A DNA stretch of 64,000 nucleotides. Source: an uncultured bacterium (GTDB taxonomy: Bacteria > Cyanobacteriota > Vampirovibrionia > Gastranaerophilales > Gastranaerophilaceae). The number at the start of each line of letters is the position of its first letter. Position 1 is the first letter of the stretch. Positions 37,003-46,861 of this stretch are shown here, in pieces. The notes beneath the pieces were generated by a model. The model saw nothing but the letters and a program-made list of their open reading frames with translations, did not search any database and was not told the origin of the DNA. The stretch is taken from assembly GCA_950022495.1 (NCBI GenBank), contig CATLLJ010000005.1, forward strand, positions 103,899-167,898. The letters run 5' to 3'. The translations under genes and the position numbers were made by a program.

Positions 37003-37027
37003 AAGAGGAATGATTATCATTCCTCTT
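37003..37027 (-). terminator. terminator-like hairpin upstream of rsmH
   Basis: An 11-bp perfect stem (37003-37013 with 37017-37027), 3-base loop, with TTTT on its minus-strand 3-prime side. It would end transcription of the small gene at 37057. Confidence 0.65.
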
Positions 37028-37056
37028 AAACTTTTTTAATCTCTTCAATTGTTATA

Positions 37057-37278
37057 TTACATTATAAATCCGGATAGACCTTTGGTATCAAATGTTTCAA
37101 TGAACTTGTCATAAGTATAACTTACTTCGTGACCTGTTTCATCGATAATCTGGATGACATTTTGCATTTCGACTTCTTCAACGTCAGGTGCTTTTGAAAC
37201 AATCATATAGGAATTTGTATCTTTACCGTTATTATTTTTGTCTTCCCATAATATGGTTTCATCAAATTTAAATTCCAT
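37057..37278 (-). CDS. hypothetical protein, 73 aa
   Basis: A small acidic soluble protein. The start at 37278 follows AAAGAGG; a longer in-frame start would lie on that site. Its strand-rich pattern (NVIQIIDETGHEVSYTYDKFIETF) faintly recalls DUF1292 proteins, but I cannot assign it. Confidence 0.6.
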   Translation of the reverse strand: MEFKFDETILWEDKNNNGKDTNSYMIVSKAPDVEEVEMQNVIQIIDETGHEVSYTYDKFIETFDTKGLSGFIM

Positions 37279-37426
37279 ATTTTGTACCTCTTTCATTATT
37301 TTCGTTTCAACATGTTTATAGTCGTCATAGAGAGGTTATTTCTTTAGGAATTTAATGGTAAATGTTACATAAATTTACATTTGCTAATTTATTTTTTAGT
37401 TTATACTAATACCTGCAGTGTTTGAG

Positions 37427-37486
37427 ATGCTGAAACGAGTTCAGCATGACTGTTCCTTCTATGTCACCCTGAACTTGTTTCAGGGT
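37427..37486. repeat. pair of inverted palindromic repeats (REP-like)
   Basis: Two 8-bp stem hairpins, 37427-37434/37440-37447 and 37466-37473/37479-37486, each with a 5-base loop. The second is nearly the reverse complement of the first, so they form an inverted doublet. The spacer 37297-37561 otherwise holds no gene, and a CAAAGTGCGATATAATT stretch (from 37512) may be a promoter. Confidence 0.65.
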
Positions 37487-37561
37487 CTCAAGTCAAAAGT
37501 TGCACTTGAATCCAAAGTGCGATATAATTATTTTATATTTTTATAAATAAAGGAGATTAAG

Positions 37562-38352
37562 ATGCTGAAACTTAATAATATCAAGAAATTCGGGGGGGGG
37601 GTAACCTTTTAAAGCCTTTCTGTAGTGCGTTTACGGGGAAGCTTTATACAAAAGCTGCTTTTACTCTGGCAGAAGTTCTTATAACTCTTGGTATTATTGG
37701 TGTCGTTGCTGCTATTACTGTTCCATCTCTGGTCAGTGCTTGTAATAAAAATATTGTTGAAACCCGATTAAAAAGTATTCATTCAACAATACTTCAAGCT
37801 TTTAAAATGGCTCAAGCTCAAAATGGGGATTTTTCTATATCAAATAATTTATATGAAGAATCTGATGTGAACGGGTATTCCTGGGCTAGCAGCCGAGATG
37901 CTTTCGAGACCTATTTTGCACCTGTATTGAATACTTCTACAAGGTATGAGAGGAATGCTTTTAGGAATGTATATTCTGCCAGCGGAATTACCAATATCCC
38001 TATGCCTTTTTATTATTTTGTAATGTTAAATAATGGTACAGTATTAGGTTTTACAAAAAATGGTTATGACGGAATTCGGGTTACTGTAATATTTAATCCT
38101 CAAAAGAAAAAGCTTTTAACGGGTCGTGATGTTTTTGAATTGCAATATATGTCAGATGACTATGGTAATGGGTATGCGTATAATTCAATTTTGAAGCGGA
38201 ATTACAAATTATCTAACAGGCAGCAATATATTGATGCTTGCAAATCTAATTCTACTCATCCAATGTATTCAATGGCTAACCGTGAGTTTTGTGCATTTTT
38301 AATTGTTGAAAACGGGTTTAAGGTTCCTAAAGACTATCCTGTAAAATTGTAA
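37562..38352 (+). CDS. pilin-like protein, reading frame interrupted at poly-G tract
   Basis: The ATG at 37562 has a fine ribosome site (AAAGGAG). Translation reads MLKLNNIKKFGGGVTF and stops at 37610-37612 because of the ten-G run. One more G (or two fewer) joins this start to an open frame that encodes AAFTLAEVLITLGIIGVVAA (the prepilin methylation helix) and a 200-residue globular domain ending at 38352. No other ATG, GTG or TTG lies between the tract and the helix in that frame. So the gene is either phase-variable and OFF here, a pseudogene, or affected by a homopolymer sequencing error. It has no divergent HTH partner. Confidence 0.75.
37592..37601 (+). repeat. ten-G homopolymer tract in pilin-like gene
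   Basis: Ten consecutive G in very AT-rich DNA, ten codons after the start codon. With 10 G the frame is closed; 8 or 11 G would open it. Confidence 0.8.
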
Positions 38353-38354
38353 AA

Positions 38355-38555
38355 TTAAATAAATTCAATAATATTAGATATCGGAAAATTTTTAAGTAAG
38401 TCTGTAATATCAGAACTTGCAACTTTGCATTTGATTTTTTGTGAAATATTGTGTGTTAAATTGTTAGTTGAAATCATTACAATTTTATTTGCTGCGTCAA
38501 AAATATTTAAATTTGTTAAATCTATAATTTCATCAGTTTTATTTTTAATTGTCAT
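38355..38555 (-). CDS. hypothetical protein, 66 aa
   Basis: A small soluble protein of unknown function, with a good AAAGGATAAATT ribosome site. It is convergent with the pilin-like gene, 2 bases apart. No domain recognised. Confidence 0.6.
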   Translation of the reverse strand: MTIKNKTDEIIDLTNLNIFDAANKIVMISTNNLTHNISQKIKCKVASSDITDLLKNFPISNIIEFI

Positions 38556-38674
38556 AATTTATCCTTTAAATTTAAAGTCGGTTGAGAAATATAAACTTTA
38601 ATAAATTTTTTGTAAATATACTGTATTTGTAGGATATTTATTGTATAATCATCATGAGTTAAGTGAGGTGGGAT

Positions 38675-39655
38675 ATGACGACTATGACTTTAAGCAGAAT
38701 TAATGAATTAGCAAAAGAAGTATTAGAAATTGAAGCAAATTCAATTTTACGTTTGAAAAGTAATATTGGAGACGCTTTTGATAATGCTATTGATATATTA
38801 TACAATTGCCGCGGGCGTGTAATTGTTACAGGTATGGGAAAATCAGGTTTGATTGGTAAGAAGATTGCAGCAACTATGTCTTCTACCGGCACTCCATCAT
38901 ACTTTTTACATCCTGCAGAAAGTACTCACGGGGATTCCGGAGTTATAACAAGGGAAGACGTTATTATTGCGATTTCTAACAGCGGCGAAACTCAGGAATT
39001 GATGAATTTATTACCTTTAATTAAAAGATTTGGATGCCCGATGATTGGTATGACAGGTAATATGAATTCAACTCTTGCAAAAGCAAGTGAAGTTGTTCTT
39101 GATATTTCTGTAGAAAGAGAAGCTTGTCCTTTAGGTAAGGCTCCTACAGCAAGTACAACTGCAACTTTAGCAATGGGTGACACTTTGGCTGTATGTTTAA
39201 TGGAGAAAAAAGGTTTTACCAAAGAAGATTTTCTTATGTACCATCCATCAGGCAAACTTGGAAAAGGTTTAACTTACAAAGTTAAAGATTTGATGATTAC
39301 GGGTGATAAAATGCCTTTGGTTTCAGATACAGAATCTTTTACAAATGTTTTGAATACTATTTCTGAGTATAAACTCGGTATGGCAATGATTTTGGATTCT
39401 GATAAAAAGTTGTCAGGAGTCTTAACAGATGGTGATATCAGAAGAACCATTATTAAATACCCGAATTCGTCAAATGTTCAGGTTAAAGACGTTATGACTG
39501 TTAATCCAAAAAGAATTACAGAAGATGCTTATGCAGCTTCCGCACTTAATTTGATGGAAAAATATTCAATTACCGCTCTTGCTGTTGTTGATGAAAGCAA
39601 TACTCCTGTAGGTGTTATCCATGTTCATGATTTATTAAGAGCAGGTGTAGCATAA
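38675..39655 (+). CDS. kdsD: arabinose-5-phosphate isomerase (KdsD/KpsF)
   Basis: Converts ribulose-5-phosphate to arabinose-5-phosphate for Kdo synthesis. The protein, about 326 residues, has an N-terminal SIS domain (VIVTGMGKSGLIGKKIAATMSSTGTPS; HPAESTHGDSG; SNSGET) and two C-terminal CBS domains. The start at 38675 follows GAGGTGGG. Its stop shares one base with the kdsC start, so the two are translationally coupled. Confidence 0.94.
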   Translation: MTTMTLSRINELAKEVLEIEANSILRLKSNIGDAFDNAIDILYNCRGRVIVTGMGKSGLIGKKIAATMSSTGTPSYFLHPAESTHGDSGVITREDVIIAISNSGETQELMNLLPLIKRFGCPMIGMTGNMNSTLAKASEVVLDISVEREACPLGKAPTASTTATLAMGDTLAVCLMEKKGFTKEDFLMYHPSGKLGKGLTYKVKDLMITGDKMPLVSDTESFTNVLNTISEYKLGMAMILDSDKKLSGVLTDGDIRRTIIKYPNSSNVQVKDVMTVNPKRITEDAYAASALNLMEKYSITALAVVDESNTPVGVIHVHDLLRAGVA

Positions 39656-40143
39656 TGGATTTGAGAGAAAAAGCAAGTAAAGTAAAATTATTAGCTTTTG
39701 ATGTCGATGGCGTAATGACTGACGGCAGTATTACTTATGACGAAAACGGCACTGAATATAAAACATTTAATGCTAAAGACGGACACGGACTTGCTAAAAT
39801 GGCAAGAAACGGCTTTGTAACAGCTATTATTACAGGCAGAAAAAATGGTACTGTTGACAGAAGAGCTTGTGATTTACGCGTTACTGAAGTTTATCAGGGT
39901 GTAAAAAATAAATTACCGATATTAGAAGCTATTATGGAAAAATACGGGTTAGATTTTTCAGAAGTTTCTTATATGGGCGATGACGAACCTGATATTTGTA
40001 TCTTAGAAAAAGTCGCAATTGCAGCTTGTCCTGCTGATGCTGTTGATAGAGTTAAAGCTGTATGTAATTACAGATCTTCAAAAGATGGCGGGCATGGTGC
40101 AGTAAGAGAACTTTGCGATTTTATTTTTGACAGCCAGCAATAA
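39655..40143 (+). CDS. kdsC: 3-deoxy-manno-octulosonate-8-phosphatase (KdsC)
   Basis: A 162-residue C0-type HAD phosphatase without a cap domain. The nucleophile motif is FDVDGVMTDG (Asp16, Asp18), followed by ITGRK and YMGDDEPDICIL. It hydrolyses Kdo-8-phosphate to Kdo. Kdo is a lipopolysaccharide core sugar, supporting a diderm envelope. Confidence 0.94.
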   Translation: MDLREKASKVKLLAFDVDGVMTDGSITYDENGTEYKTFNAKDGHGLAKMARNGFVTAIITGRKNGTVDRRACDLRVTEVYQGVKNKLPILEAIMEKYGLDFSEVSYMGDDEPDICILEKVAIAACPADAVDRVKAVCNYRSSKDGGHGAVRELCDFIFDSQQ

Positions 40144-40170
40144 AATTATAATTTACGGGAGAAGATATTT

Positions 40171-40533
40171 ATGTATGAAATTAAAACACAGGCATATTTT
40201 TCAGCAGCACACCACCTGTTAAATTACGAAGGTGAGTGTGAAAATCAACACGGACATAACTGGATGGTTGAAGCTTTTGTTCAAGGTGAATCTCTGGATA
40301 AGAGTAATATTTTAATCGACTATAAAATCCTTAAAAGAGAATTAAATGCCGTATTAGATACATTAGACCATAAGGATTTGAATGATTTACCTGAATTCAA
40401 GGGTGAAAGTCCGTCAAGTGAAATGATATCTGCTTATATCTATTCAAAATTAAAAGAAAAAATTGTTCAATTAAGCAAGATTACAGTTTGGGAAACACAA
40501 ACCTCTTGTTGTTCTTATTTTGAAGCCGACTAG
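40171..40533 (+). CDS. queD: 6-carboxy-tetrahydropterin synthase QueD
   Basis: A 120-residue PTPS-family enzyme making 6-carboxytetrahydropterin for queuosine. Zinc ligands are His15, His27 and His29 (FSAAHH, NQHGHNW); Cys23 is the catalytic cysteine (GECENQHGH). The C-terminal VWETQTSCCSY has the Glu of the substrate site. It follows kdsC by 27 bases. QueF is at 3.9 kb. Confidence 0.93.
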   Translation: MYEIKTQAYFSAAHHLLNYEGECENQHGHNWMVEAFVQGESLDKSNILIDYKILKRELNAVLDTLDHKDLNDLPEFKGESPSSEMISAYIYSKLKEKIVQLSKITVWETQTSCCSYFEAD

Positions 40534-40577
40534 AAAGATTCCACATATCTGATATAAATAGAAAGAGAGATTTATAA

Positions 40578-41423
40578 ATGAATTTAATTCAGGCAATTTT
40601 GATGGGAATTGTTCAAGGGTTGAGCGAATTTTTGCCAATATCAAGTTCTGCTCATCTTGTTTTTACATCAAATTTTTATAAAGTTTTTAAACATATTCCG
40701 ATTTCAGCTCACTCCAGTGAAGAAATTTTTTGCGATATTATGCTGCATTTAGGAACTTTAATTGCCGTATTATTTTATTTTAGAAAAGATATTTGGGAAA
40801 TTTGCAAGGCATTTTTTCTGGCATGTAAAAACCGTAATTTCACCGACCATAAAGCAAAACTTGCGTTATATATCGTAATTGGTACGATAATTACCGTATT
40901 TATGGCTTTACCGTTAAACGATTTTGCCGAACAACTTGTCTTTCATCCTGCATTTGTGGGCGGATTGTTAATTATTACCGGCGGAACATTATTCTTGAGT
41001 GAATATTTGTCTTCTCAAAAAGATAATAAATCTGAAAGTGTTTCTTTTAAACAAGCTTTATTGATTGGTATTGCTCAGGGATTAGCTGTCTTACCCGGAT
41101 TTTCCCGTTCCGGATGGACAATGGCCGCAGGTTTATTTTCAGGCTTGAATCGTGAAACTTCTGCAAGATATTCATTTCTTTTGAGTATTCCAATTATTCT
41201 CGGGGCTTCCATGGTTTATCCGCTTGTAGAAATAAATATGTCAGAAATTGCAGGTTATAACTGGACTGCAATTTTAGCCGGTACAATTATCTCTTGCATT
41301 GTGGGTTATTTGTGTATAAAATATTTTATGAAATTTATTTCAAAATTTTCACTAAATATTTTTGGCTGTTATTGCGTTTTAATGGGGATTTTCACGATAA
41401 TATTTTTTAATATTTTTAAGTAA
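40578..41423 (+). CDS. uppP: undecaprenyl-diphosphatase UppP (BacA)
   Basis: A 281-residue polytopic phosphatase that recycles undecaprenyl pyrophosphate for cell-wall and polysaccharide synthesis. The signature regions are QGLSEFLPISSSAHL (near residue 14-28) and LPGFSRSGWTMAAGL. AGAGAG ribosome site. Likely in one transcript with kdsD, kdsC and queD. Confidence 0.95.
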   Translation: MNLIQAILMGIVQGLSEFLPISSSAHLVFTSNFYKVFKHIPISAHSSEEIFCDIMLHLGTLIAVLFYFRKDIWEICKAFFLACKNRNFTDHKAKLALYIVIGTIITVFMALPLNDFAEQLVFHPAFVGGLLIITGGTLFLSEYLSSQKDNKSESVSFKQALLIGIAQGLAVLPGFSRSGWTMAAGLFSGLNRETSARYSFLLSIPIILGASMVYPLVEINMSEIAGYNWTAILAGTIISCIVGYLCIKYFMKFISKFSLNIFGCYCVLMGIFTIIFFNIFK

Positions 41424-41513
41424 AAATGTTTGTAAAAATTTGTAAATAAAAATTAGTCTAATAACAAAAAAAAATCTTGATATGTATTCTAATGAAAGAA
41501 ATTTGGAGTTAAC

Positions 41514-42545
41514 ATGATATTACCGGTAGGAAAGTATATTGATAAAAAAATATCGTTTAATTCAAAGAGCGAGGATGAGAATAAACTTGCTTATGATAAG
41601 GATACTCTGCTGAAAAATAATTTTGTTACAAGAACTCGTATTGGTATGAACAAATTAACAAAAGCATTCACAGAATATCCGGCAAAAGGTCTTGTAGGGA
41701 GTAAAAACTCCAATTTCTATGAATTCCTGACAATGGGTACTGTACCGTATTTAATCGGTAGTGCTACTCTTATGGCTATTTTTAATAGTGCAAATAAATA
41801 TTATGGAGCTTTTGAAAAAAATAAAGCTGCTGTTTTAGGTAACAAAATGGCGTTGGGTGTTTTATTTTACGGCATATTAAAATCTGTATCAAAATCACTT
41901 ACAGACATCCCTGTGCAGTTAGCTACAGGTATTGATACCCAGCTTCCGTATGCAAAAGTTAACTACGAACTTCCGGAAGGTCCTGATGATTATGATATTA
42001 CAAGTATCGAATATCACAAGGTTGGCGAAAGTGTTGACTTTACCAGATGGGATCAGCTATACGGCGATCCTCAAAAAGGCGAAAAAGTTAACTTCAGATA
42101 TGACAAAATTGCGAAAAAGAACGGACTGGGCGAAAACTTAAATGATTCAGATCAGGAAGTTAAGCCGATTTATAAAGAAGTTCTAGTAAAATCAAATTTA
42201 GCAAGAAGTTTTTCATCATATATGTGGGCTGCTGTTGGTGTTGCTCTGGCGTTCCAAAAACCATGGGAAGAGTATTTCCGTATTGCAACATTAAAATTCT
42301 GGAAACCTAAAGAATTTGGTCATTCTTTAAAAGTTTTTGGCAGAAGTTTTGTTGATAGTGCAAAAGAGTTGTATAAAGGGCCTGCGGATGCTCTCACTCA
42401 TTTTGAAAAACATGTAGGTAAATATTTAATCGGTGCGGCAGCAGGAATTACGGTTCTTGGAGTTCTTAATACTCTACACATTACCAAAAAGCCACCAAAA
42501 CATAATGAAGTTTTAGATAAAAACAAAGAAAGTGTGGTGAGTTAG
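41514..42545 (+). CDS. hypothetical membrane protein, 343 aa (GH13 cluster gene 1)
   Basis: Unrecognised. Hydrophobic helices lie near 75-92, 107-122, 230-245 and 308-325. The N-terminus carries ISFNSK (13-18), akin to the recurring FxS(R/K) motif. It has a TTGGAG ribosome site. The next gene starts at the base after its stop codon, so the three genes 41514-46858 are one operon. Confidence 0.75.
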   Translation: MILPVGKYIDKKISFNSKSEDENKLAYDKDTLLKNNFVTRTRIGMNKLTKAFTEYPAKGLVGSKNSNFYEFLTMGTVPYLIGSATLMAIFNSANKYYGAFEKNKAAVLGNKMALGVLFYGILKSVSKSLTDIPVQLATGIDTQLPYAKVNYELPEGPDDYDITSIEYHKVGESVDFTRWDQLYGDPQKGEKVNFRYDKIAKKNGLGENLNDSDQEVKPIYKEVLVKSNLARSFSSYMWAAVGVALAFQKPWEEYFRIATLKFWKPKEFGHSLKVFGRSFVDSAKELYKGPADALTHFEKHVGKYLIGAAAGITVLGVLNTLHITKKPPKHNEVLDKNKESVVS

Positions 42546-45116
42546 ATGAGAACTAATTTAATTCAATCATACTTAACTAATAACTCTGCTGTTCAGCAGT
42601 ATAATTCAGATAAAATCGTCAAAGATTTTGATGTTAATAAAGAATTAGCAAATAGAACATTTATAAAACCGCTTCCAAGTAATGGAAAATTGGTAAAGAA
42701 AAACTTATTTTATGCACCGGCTGAATTGTTCAAAGATATGAGATACGACATGAAGGCTTTAGGGCATTCAATTAAGGGTGAAGCAAACGATCATGAGCTC
42801 GGCAGGTTGAATGATTTAGGGATGAAGCTTGGCGGTCTTGGAATTGCAACATATTTATATGCTCGAAAAGCTACTCCTCTAACTAAAATAATGGAGTTTG
42901 TCGGCTTAGGTTCTTTCTTTGCAGCGATGGATATCTGGCCTAAATTAGCACTTCAGCTTCCAGCATATTTAGTTCACGGTTTTGATATTCGTCAACAATA
43001 TGAAGACAATTACGGAAGAAAGAAACCGGTATTTTTAGATCATCAATTTATACCTTGGGATTTGTATTCAGATGAGGAAATTAATAAAATTGGCGATAGA
43101 CTGAGAGTTCCTAAAGATATTCCAAATAGACGTGAATTTATTCAAGAAAAAATGAGAAAAATAGCATTGCAGAATAATACAATGTGGATGCTTACCGCAG
43201 GTTTTGCAACTCCAATTATGAGTGCTTTGATTTGTAATGCTTTAACTGCTCCTATTCAAAAACATCAGGATGGACAAATTAATCGTCAAGCAGAAGGTTT
43301 ATTAGTTCATTTTAATGACGAAATTGCTAAATATGACATATCAGAAAGAACAACTGCATTTAGTAAACTTCTTGACGATAATCTTGGTAAACCTGTATCT
43401 GGGGAATTGTTTGAACAAATTCATTCTAATTTGTCAAGAGGACTAGATCCGGTTGTAGCGACAAGCTTACGTACAGATTTAGAAAATATGCTTCCGCCTG
43501 CTGATAGTTTTAATTTTACAAATGAAACTCTTGAAAATGTAAGAAATGTATTAAAAGAACATTTCTCAACACTTCCATTATCCGATGAAGAATTATCAGC
43601 AATTATTCCTGATAATGACTCAATAAGGAAGGCATTTACTGATAGAAATTTAATAAAAGATGGTGTTGATGAATTTTCAGATCATTCTAAAATTATACAA
43701 GGATTATTGAAGGATAAAATCGCAGCATTTACATCTGCTAATCCGGACAATCCTAATATCAGCGGATTAAATTTTAGATTTAGACAGCTTTTACATTCAA
43801 ATGCACACGGTGTAGATTCACCTCTAGCAAAAGCATTTAAGACATCTCCTGCTGCAATTTTAAATGAAAATGTAATATCTTCATTAAAGGGAATTTCTGA
43901 AACTCTGAGCAATTTCAATGTTAAGGTTGATATTCTTGACCGATATGCATATTTGAAAGTCGCACAGGCACCAGAAACAATTCTTGCTAACAGTTGGAAT
44001 GATATCTCAGAAGATTTACTTAAATTCTTCAATTTCACAGATAAAGAAATTGCACGTTCAAGAATAGATAGAGAAGCGGCAGGCAGTATTTTGAGGCAAA
44101 AAATTGAAAACATTGCTGCAGATGACAAAACTTATGGTGAATTTGTTGATAATTTGTCACGAAAATTATCTGCATTATTTGAAAAGACCTCTTCTCTAGA
44201 TGTTGCCGGTGATGATACTGTAAATTCTTATACAAAGACTGTTACTACAGCATACGATACTGCGGCTGATTCATTAAGAAAAGCTAATATGCATTCTGCT
44301 GCAAATGCTCTTGCAGGATTTCCGGGGCAGTCAGTTGAAGCTTCTGCTAAACATATTCAATTATCATTTGTTAATGACCGTATATCAGGTGTAAAAAGTT
44401 CATTCTACAGATTATTAAACACTGTAGATATGTACAGACGTATTGCAAAACTTAATGATAGAGTTCCAAATGTTCTGGATGACAAAATGCCTCGTGTGGC
44501 AAAAGAAGAACTTGTTGAAATGTGCAAATTGTTGCTTTTAGATGGTCATACTTCAGATTATGCAGAAAAATTCTATGCTTTAAGATCTCTTGATATTAAT
44601 CCTCCTGAAAATCTTTCTCCGGAACAATTAAGAGAATTCTATTCGCAAATTGAAGTTAAGGATGGAAAAGTTATAAATAGACATCTAGGTCAGCGTTCGG
44701 CTGATGAACTTGCAGAATTGTCTAACGATTCAGGCTTCTTTAAAAAGGCTATGGAGTTAATGTATGGCGAAGAAATTCACACCGATACTAATGCAAGAAT
44801 TAAGAATTCAGCATTCTATCAAGAATTTTTACGCTACAGAGATGACGTATTAAATCATTTAGGTTATGATGATTGCTTTGCAAAACCTCACCATCTGGCA
44901 GGTCATTATGTTGATTCTTCTTCAGAAAAAAGATTCTTGAAAATGGGTTGTGCTTTAGATGAGATGTTTAACAAATTATGCAAACAAAAATTCAATAATC
45001 GTGTATGGCTTAAGATGTTTGGAGGCTTCGGTGCCGGACTTCTTGGTGTAACTGTTCTGTCTCAGTTCTTTATGGGAAAAATGAAAGTTCCGGAATCAGT
45101 AAAGGAGAATAAGTAA
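42546..45116 (+). CDS. hypothetical large membrane protein, 856 aa (GH13 cluster gene 2)
   Basis: Unrecognised. Hydrophobic stretches lie at about 97-140 (one or two helices) and 216-236, and a last helix is near 820-842 (FGGFGAGLLGVTVLSQFFMG). Between them is a hydrophilic, largely helical region of about 580 residues. The overall plan suggests a large soluble domain tethered at both ends. No enzyme motif was seen. It begins directly at the end of gene 1 and is followed by the GH13 gene after 2 bases. Confidence 0.78.
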   Translation: MRTNLIQSYLTNNSAVQQYNSDKIVKDFDVNKELANRTFIKPLPSNGKLVKKNLFYAPAELFKDMRYDMKALGHSIKGEANDHELGRLNDLGMKLGGLGIATYLYARKATPLTKIMEFVGLGSFFAAMDIWPKLALQLPAYLVHGFDIRQQYEDNYGRKKPVFLDHQFIPWDLYSDEEINKIGDRLRVPKDIPNRREFIQEKMRKIALQNNTMWMLTAGFATPIMSALICNALTAPIQKHQDGQINRQAEGLLVHFNDEIAKYDISERTTAFSKLLDDNLGKPVSGELFEQIHSNLSRGLDPVVATSLRTDLENMLPPADSFNFTNETLENVRNVLKEHFSTLPLSDEELSAIIPDNDSIRKAFTDRNLIKDGVDEFSDHSKIIQGLLKDKIAAFTSANPDNPNISGLNFRFRQLLHSNAHGVDSPLAKAFKTSPAAILNENVISSLKGISETLSNFNVKVDILDRYAYLKVAQAPETILANSWNDISEDLLKFFNFTDKEIARSRIDREAAGSILRQKIENIAADDKTYGEFVDNLSRKLSALFEKTSSLDVAGDDTVNSYTKTVTTAYDTAADSLRKANMHSAANALAGFPGQSVEASAKHIQLSFVNDRISGVKSSFYRLLNTVDMYRRIAKLNDRVPNVLDDKMPRVAKEELVEMCKLLLLDGHTSDYAEKFYALRSLDINPPENLSPEQLREFYSQIEVKDGKVINRHLGQRSADELAELSNDSGFFKKAMELMYGEEIHTDTNARIKNSAFYQEFLRYRDDVLNHLGYDDCFAKPHHLAGHYVDSSSEKRFLKMGCALDEMFNKLCKQKFNNRVWLKMFGGFGAGLLGVTVLSQFFMGKMKVPESVKENK

Positions 45117-45118
45117 TT

Positions 45119-46858
45119 ATGATGAATGTATCTTCAAATTTAATATCACAAAAACTTACTTCTCTTAATCCTGTTACTTCTCCCGTAAAAGAAACTAAAG
45201 AGCAGGTAAATAACAATGGAGTTCAAGCTGATTCAACAAACTTGTTGAGAGCATTTCTTGACAATCAAGCTCTTCTAAATACTCCGACAGTAAAGCCTGT
45301 TTCAGCTGCTGTTGAACCTGTAAAACCATATAAAAATGATTTAAGAACTTTATTCCTGACTAATAGTGCAAAAATTCTGGCAATGATTCCAAGAACGTTT
45401 AACGCTCAAGATGTTGATGGCAATGAATACATAACAGGTAATGAAGTTCATGGTACTTTCCTAAATGCAATTGAAAGGCTTGATGAAATTAAAGCACAAG
45501 GCTTTAATACATTGCATGTACTTCCTATAAATGCTCCGGGAAAAGAAAATGCTATGGGAACAGCAGGTTCAGTTTATTCACCGGAAGATTTATTAAAAAT
45601 TGACCCTGTGCTAATAGATAAAAATGATCCAAGATCAGATAAAGAACAATTTAAGGCTTTTGTTGATGCTTGTCATAACCGTGGCTTAAGAGTAATGATT
45701 GATATGCCGAGTTGTGCATCTTATGACTTATATCTTGCAAAACCTGAACTAATGGCTAAAGACAGAGACGGACTCGCAAAAACTCCGCAGGGATGGAATG
45801 ATATTAGAATGTTCCAGCCATGGGAAGATGAAGGCAAACGTACTTTAAATCCTGAACTTCTGGAATATCACAGAAAATTTGTTGATATGCTTATTGATGC
45901 AGGAGTAGACGGAATTAGAGCCGATGTTGCAAGAGCTAAACCTGTAGAATTTTGGGATATTCTAATACCTTATTCTAGAAAACGAAATCCTGAATTTGCA
46001 TGGCTTGCCGAAACTTACACTTATGAAGACGCTTCACCGCAGGCAAATATGCCTTATGACAGACCTGAAGATTCACTTCGTGCAGGATTTGATGCTTATT
46101 ACGGACAATATCACATATTCCATGAGTGGAGTACAGCAAGAGAATTTCATGATTACATAATTGATAATCTGAATATGTCTTATAGAATTGAACGCGGTAA
46201 ATCTTTAATCGGTTCATTTGCAACTCACGATGACATCTCGCCAATGAATCATGGCGGAGAAGTATATTGTAATTTAACCTCAGGACTGCAGGCAACAATT
46301 CCAATGTTAAATCCATATTTTGTTGACGGATTCCAATCAGGTGATACTTATGATTACTCGTACCGAGGTAAAACTTCAAATGAAACAGTTACAGATAAAA
46401 ACGATTTAACTGTTCACCAGAGCAAACTCGATATCTTTAACTTATCAAGAAAACCGGGTGCTGACCAACCGCAAATTGGTGAATTCATGACTGCTTGTTT
46501 AGATTTTAGAGACGGTAAATATTCAGATGTCGTTAAACGCGGTTCATATATAGTTTTAAATAAAGATAAAGACAAGCTTGATAAAGTTATAGCTTTTGCC
46601 CGTCACAGACACGGCAGAACTTTACTTGTTATTGCTAATAAAAACGTAAATAGAAATGTATCATGCAAGATAGATGTTCCAACCTTAAAAGCTAATCAAA
46701 AACTTGAAAATCTTCTTCCATCTTATGGAAAAGAAAGTAAATTTCAGGTATCAGAAGGTTCAATATCTGTCGATTTAGGCCCGGGCAGAATTCATGTATT
46801 TGAAATAGATACGCCATATATTGAAACTTACGCAAAAGAAGTATATAAACAGCATTAA
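45119..46858 (+). CDS. GH13 alpha-amylase family protein (GH13 cluster gene 3)
   Basis: A 579-residue protein. An N-terminal 75-residue linker without signal peptide precedes a GH13 barrel. Catalytic residues are visible: nucleophile Asp269 (DGIRADVARAKP), acid/base Glu298 (AWLAETYTYED) and stabiliser Asp371 (FATHDD). A short beta domain ends it (LVIANKN, GPGRIHVFEI). It probably acts on alpha-glucans in the cytoplasm; specificity is unknown. It follows AAAGGAG; a second ATG directly after the first is equally possible. Confidence 0.85.
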   Translation: MMNVSSNLISQKLTSLNPVTSPVKETKEQVNNNGVQADSTNLLRAFLDNQALLNTPTVKPVSAAVEPVKPYKNDLRTLFLTNSAKILAMIPRTFNAQDVDGNEYITGNEVHGTFLNAIERLDEIKAQGFNTLHVLPINAPGKENAMGTAGSVYSPEDLLKIDPVLIDKNDPRSDKEQFKAFVDACHNRGLRVMIDMPSCASYDLYLAKPELMAKDRDGLAKTPQGWNDIRMFQPWEDEGKRTLNPELLEYHRKFVDMLIDAGVDGIRADVARAKPVEFWDILIPYSRKRNPEFAWLAETYTYEDASPQANMPYDRPEDSLRAGFDAYYGQYHIFHEWSTAREFHDYIIDNLNMSYRIERGKSLIGSFATHDDISPMNHGGEVYCNLTSGLQATIPMLNPYFVDGFQSGDTYDYSYRGKTSNETVTDKNDLTVHQSKLDIFNLSRKPGADQPQIGEFMTACLDFRDGKYSDVVKRGSYIVLNKDKDKLDKVIAFARHRHGRTLLVIANKNVNRNVSCKIDVPTLKANQKLENLLPSYGKESKFQVSEGSISVDLGPGRIHVFEIDTPYIETYAKEVYKQH

Positions 46859-46861
46859 GAG

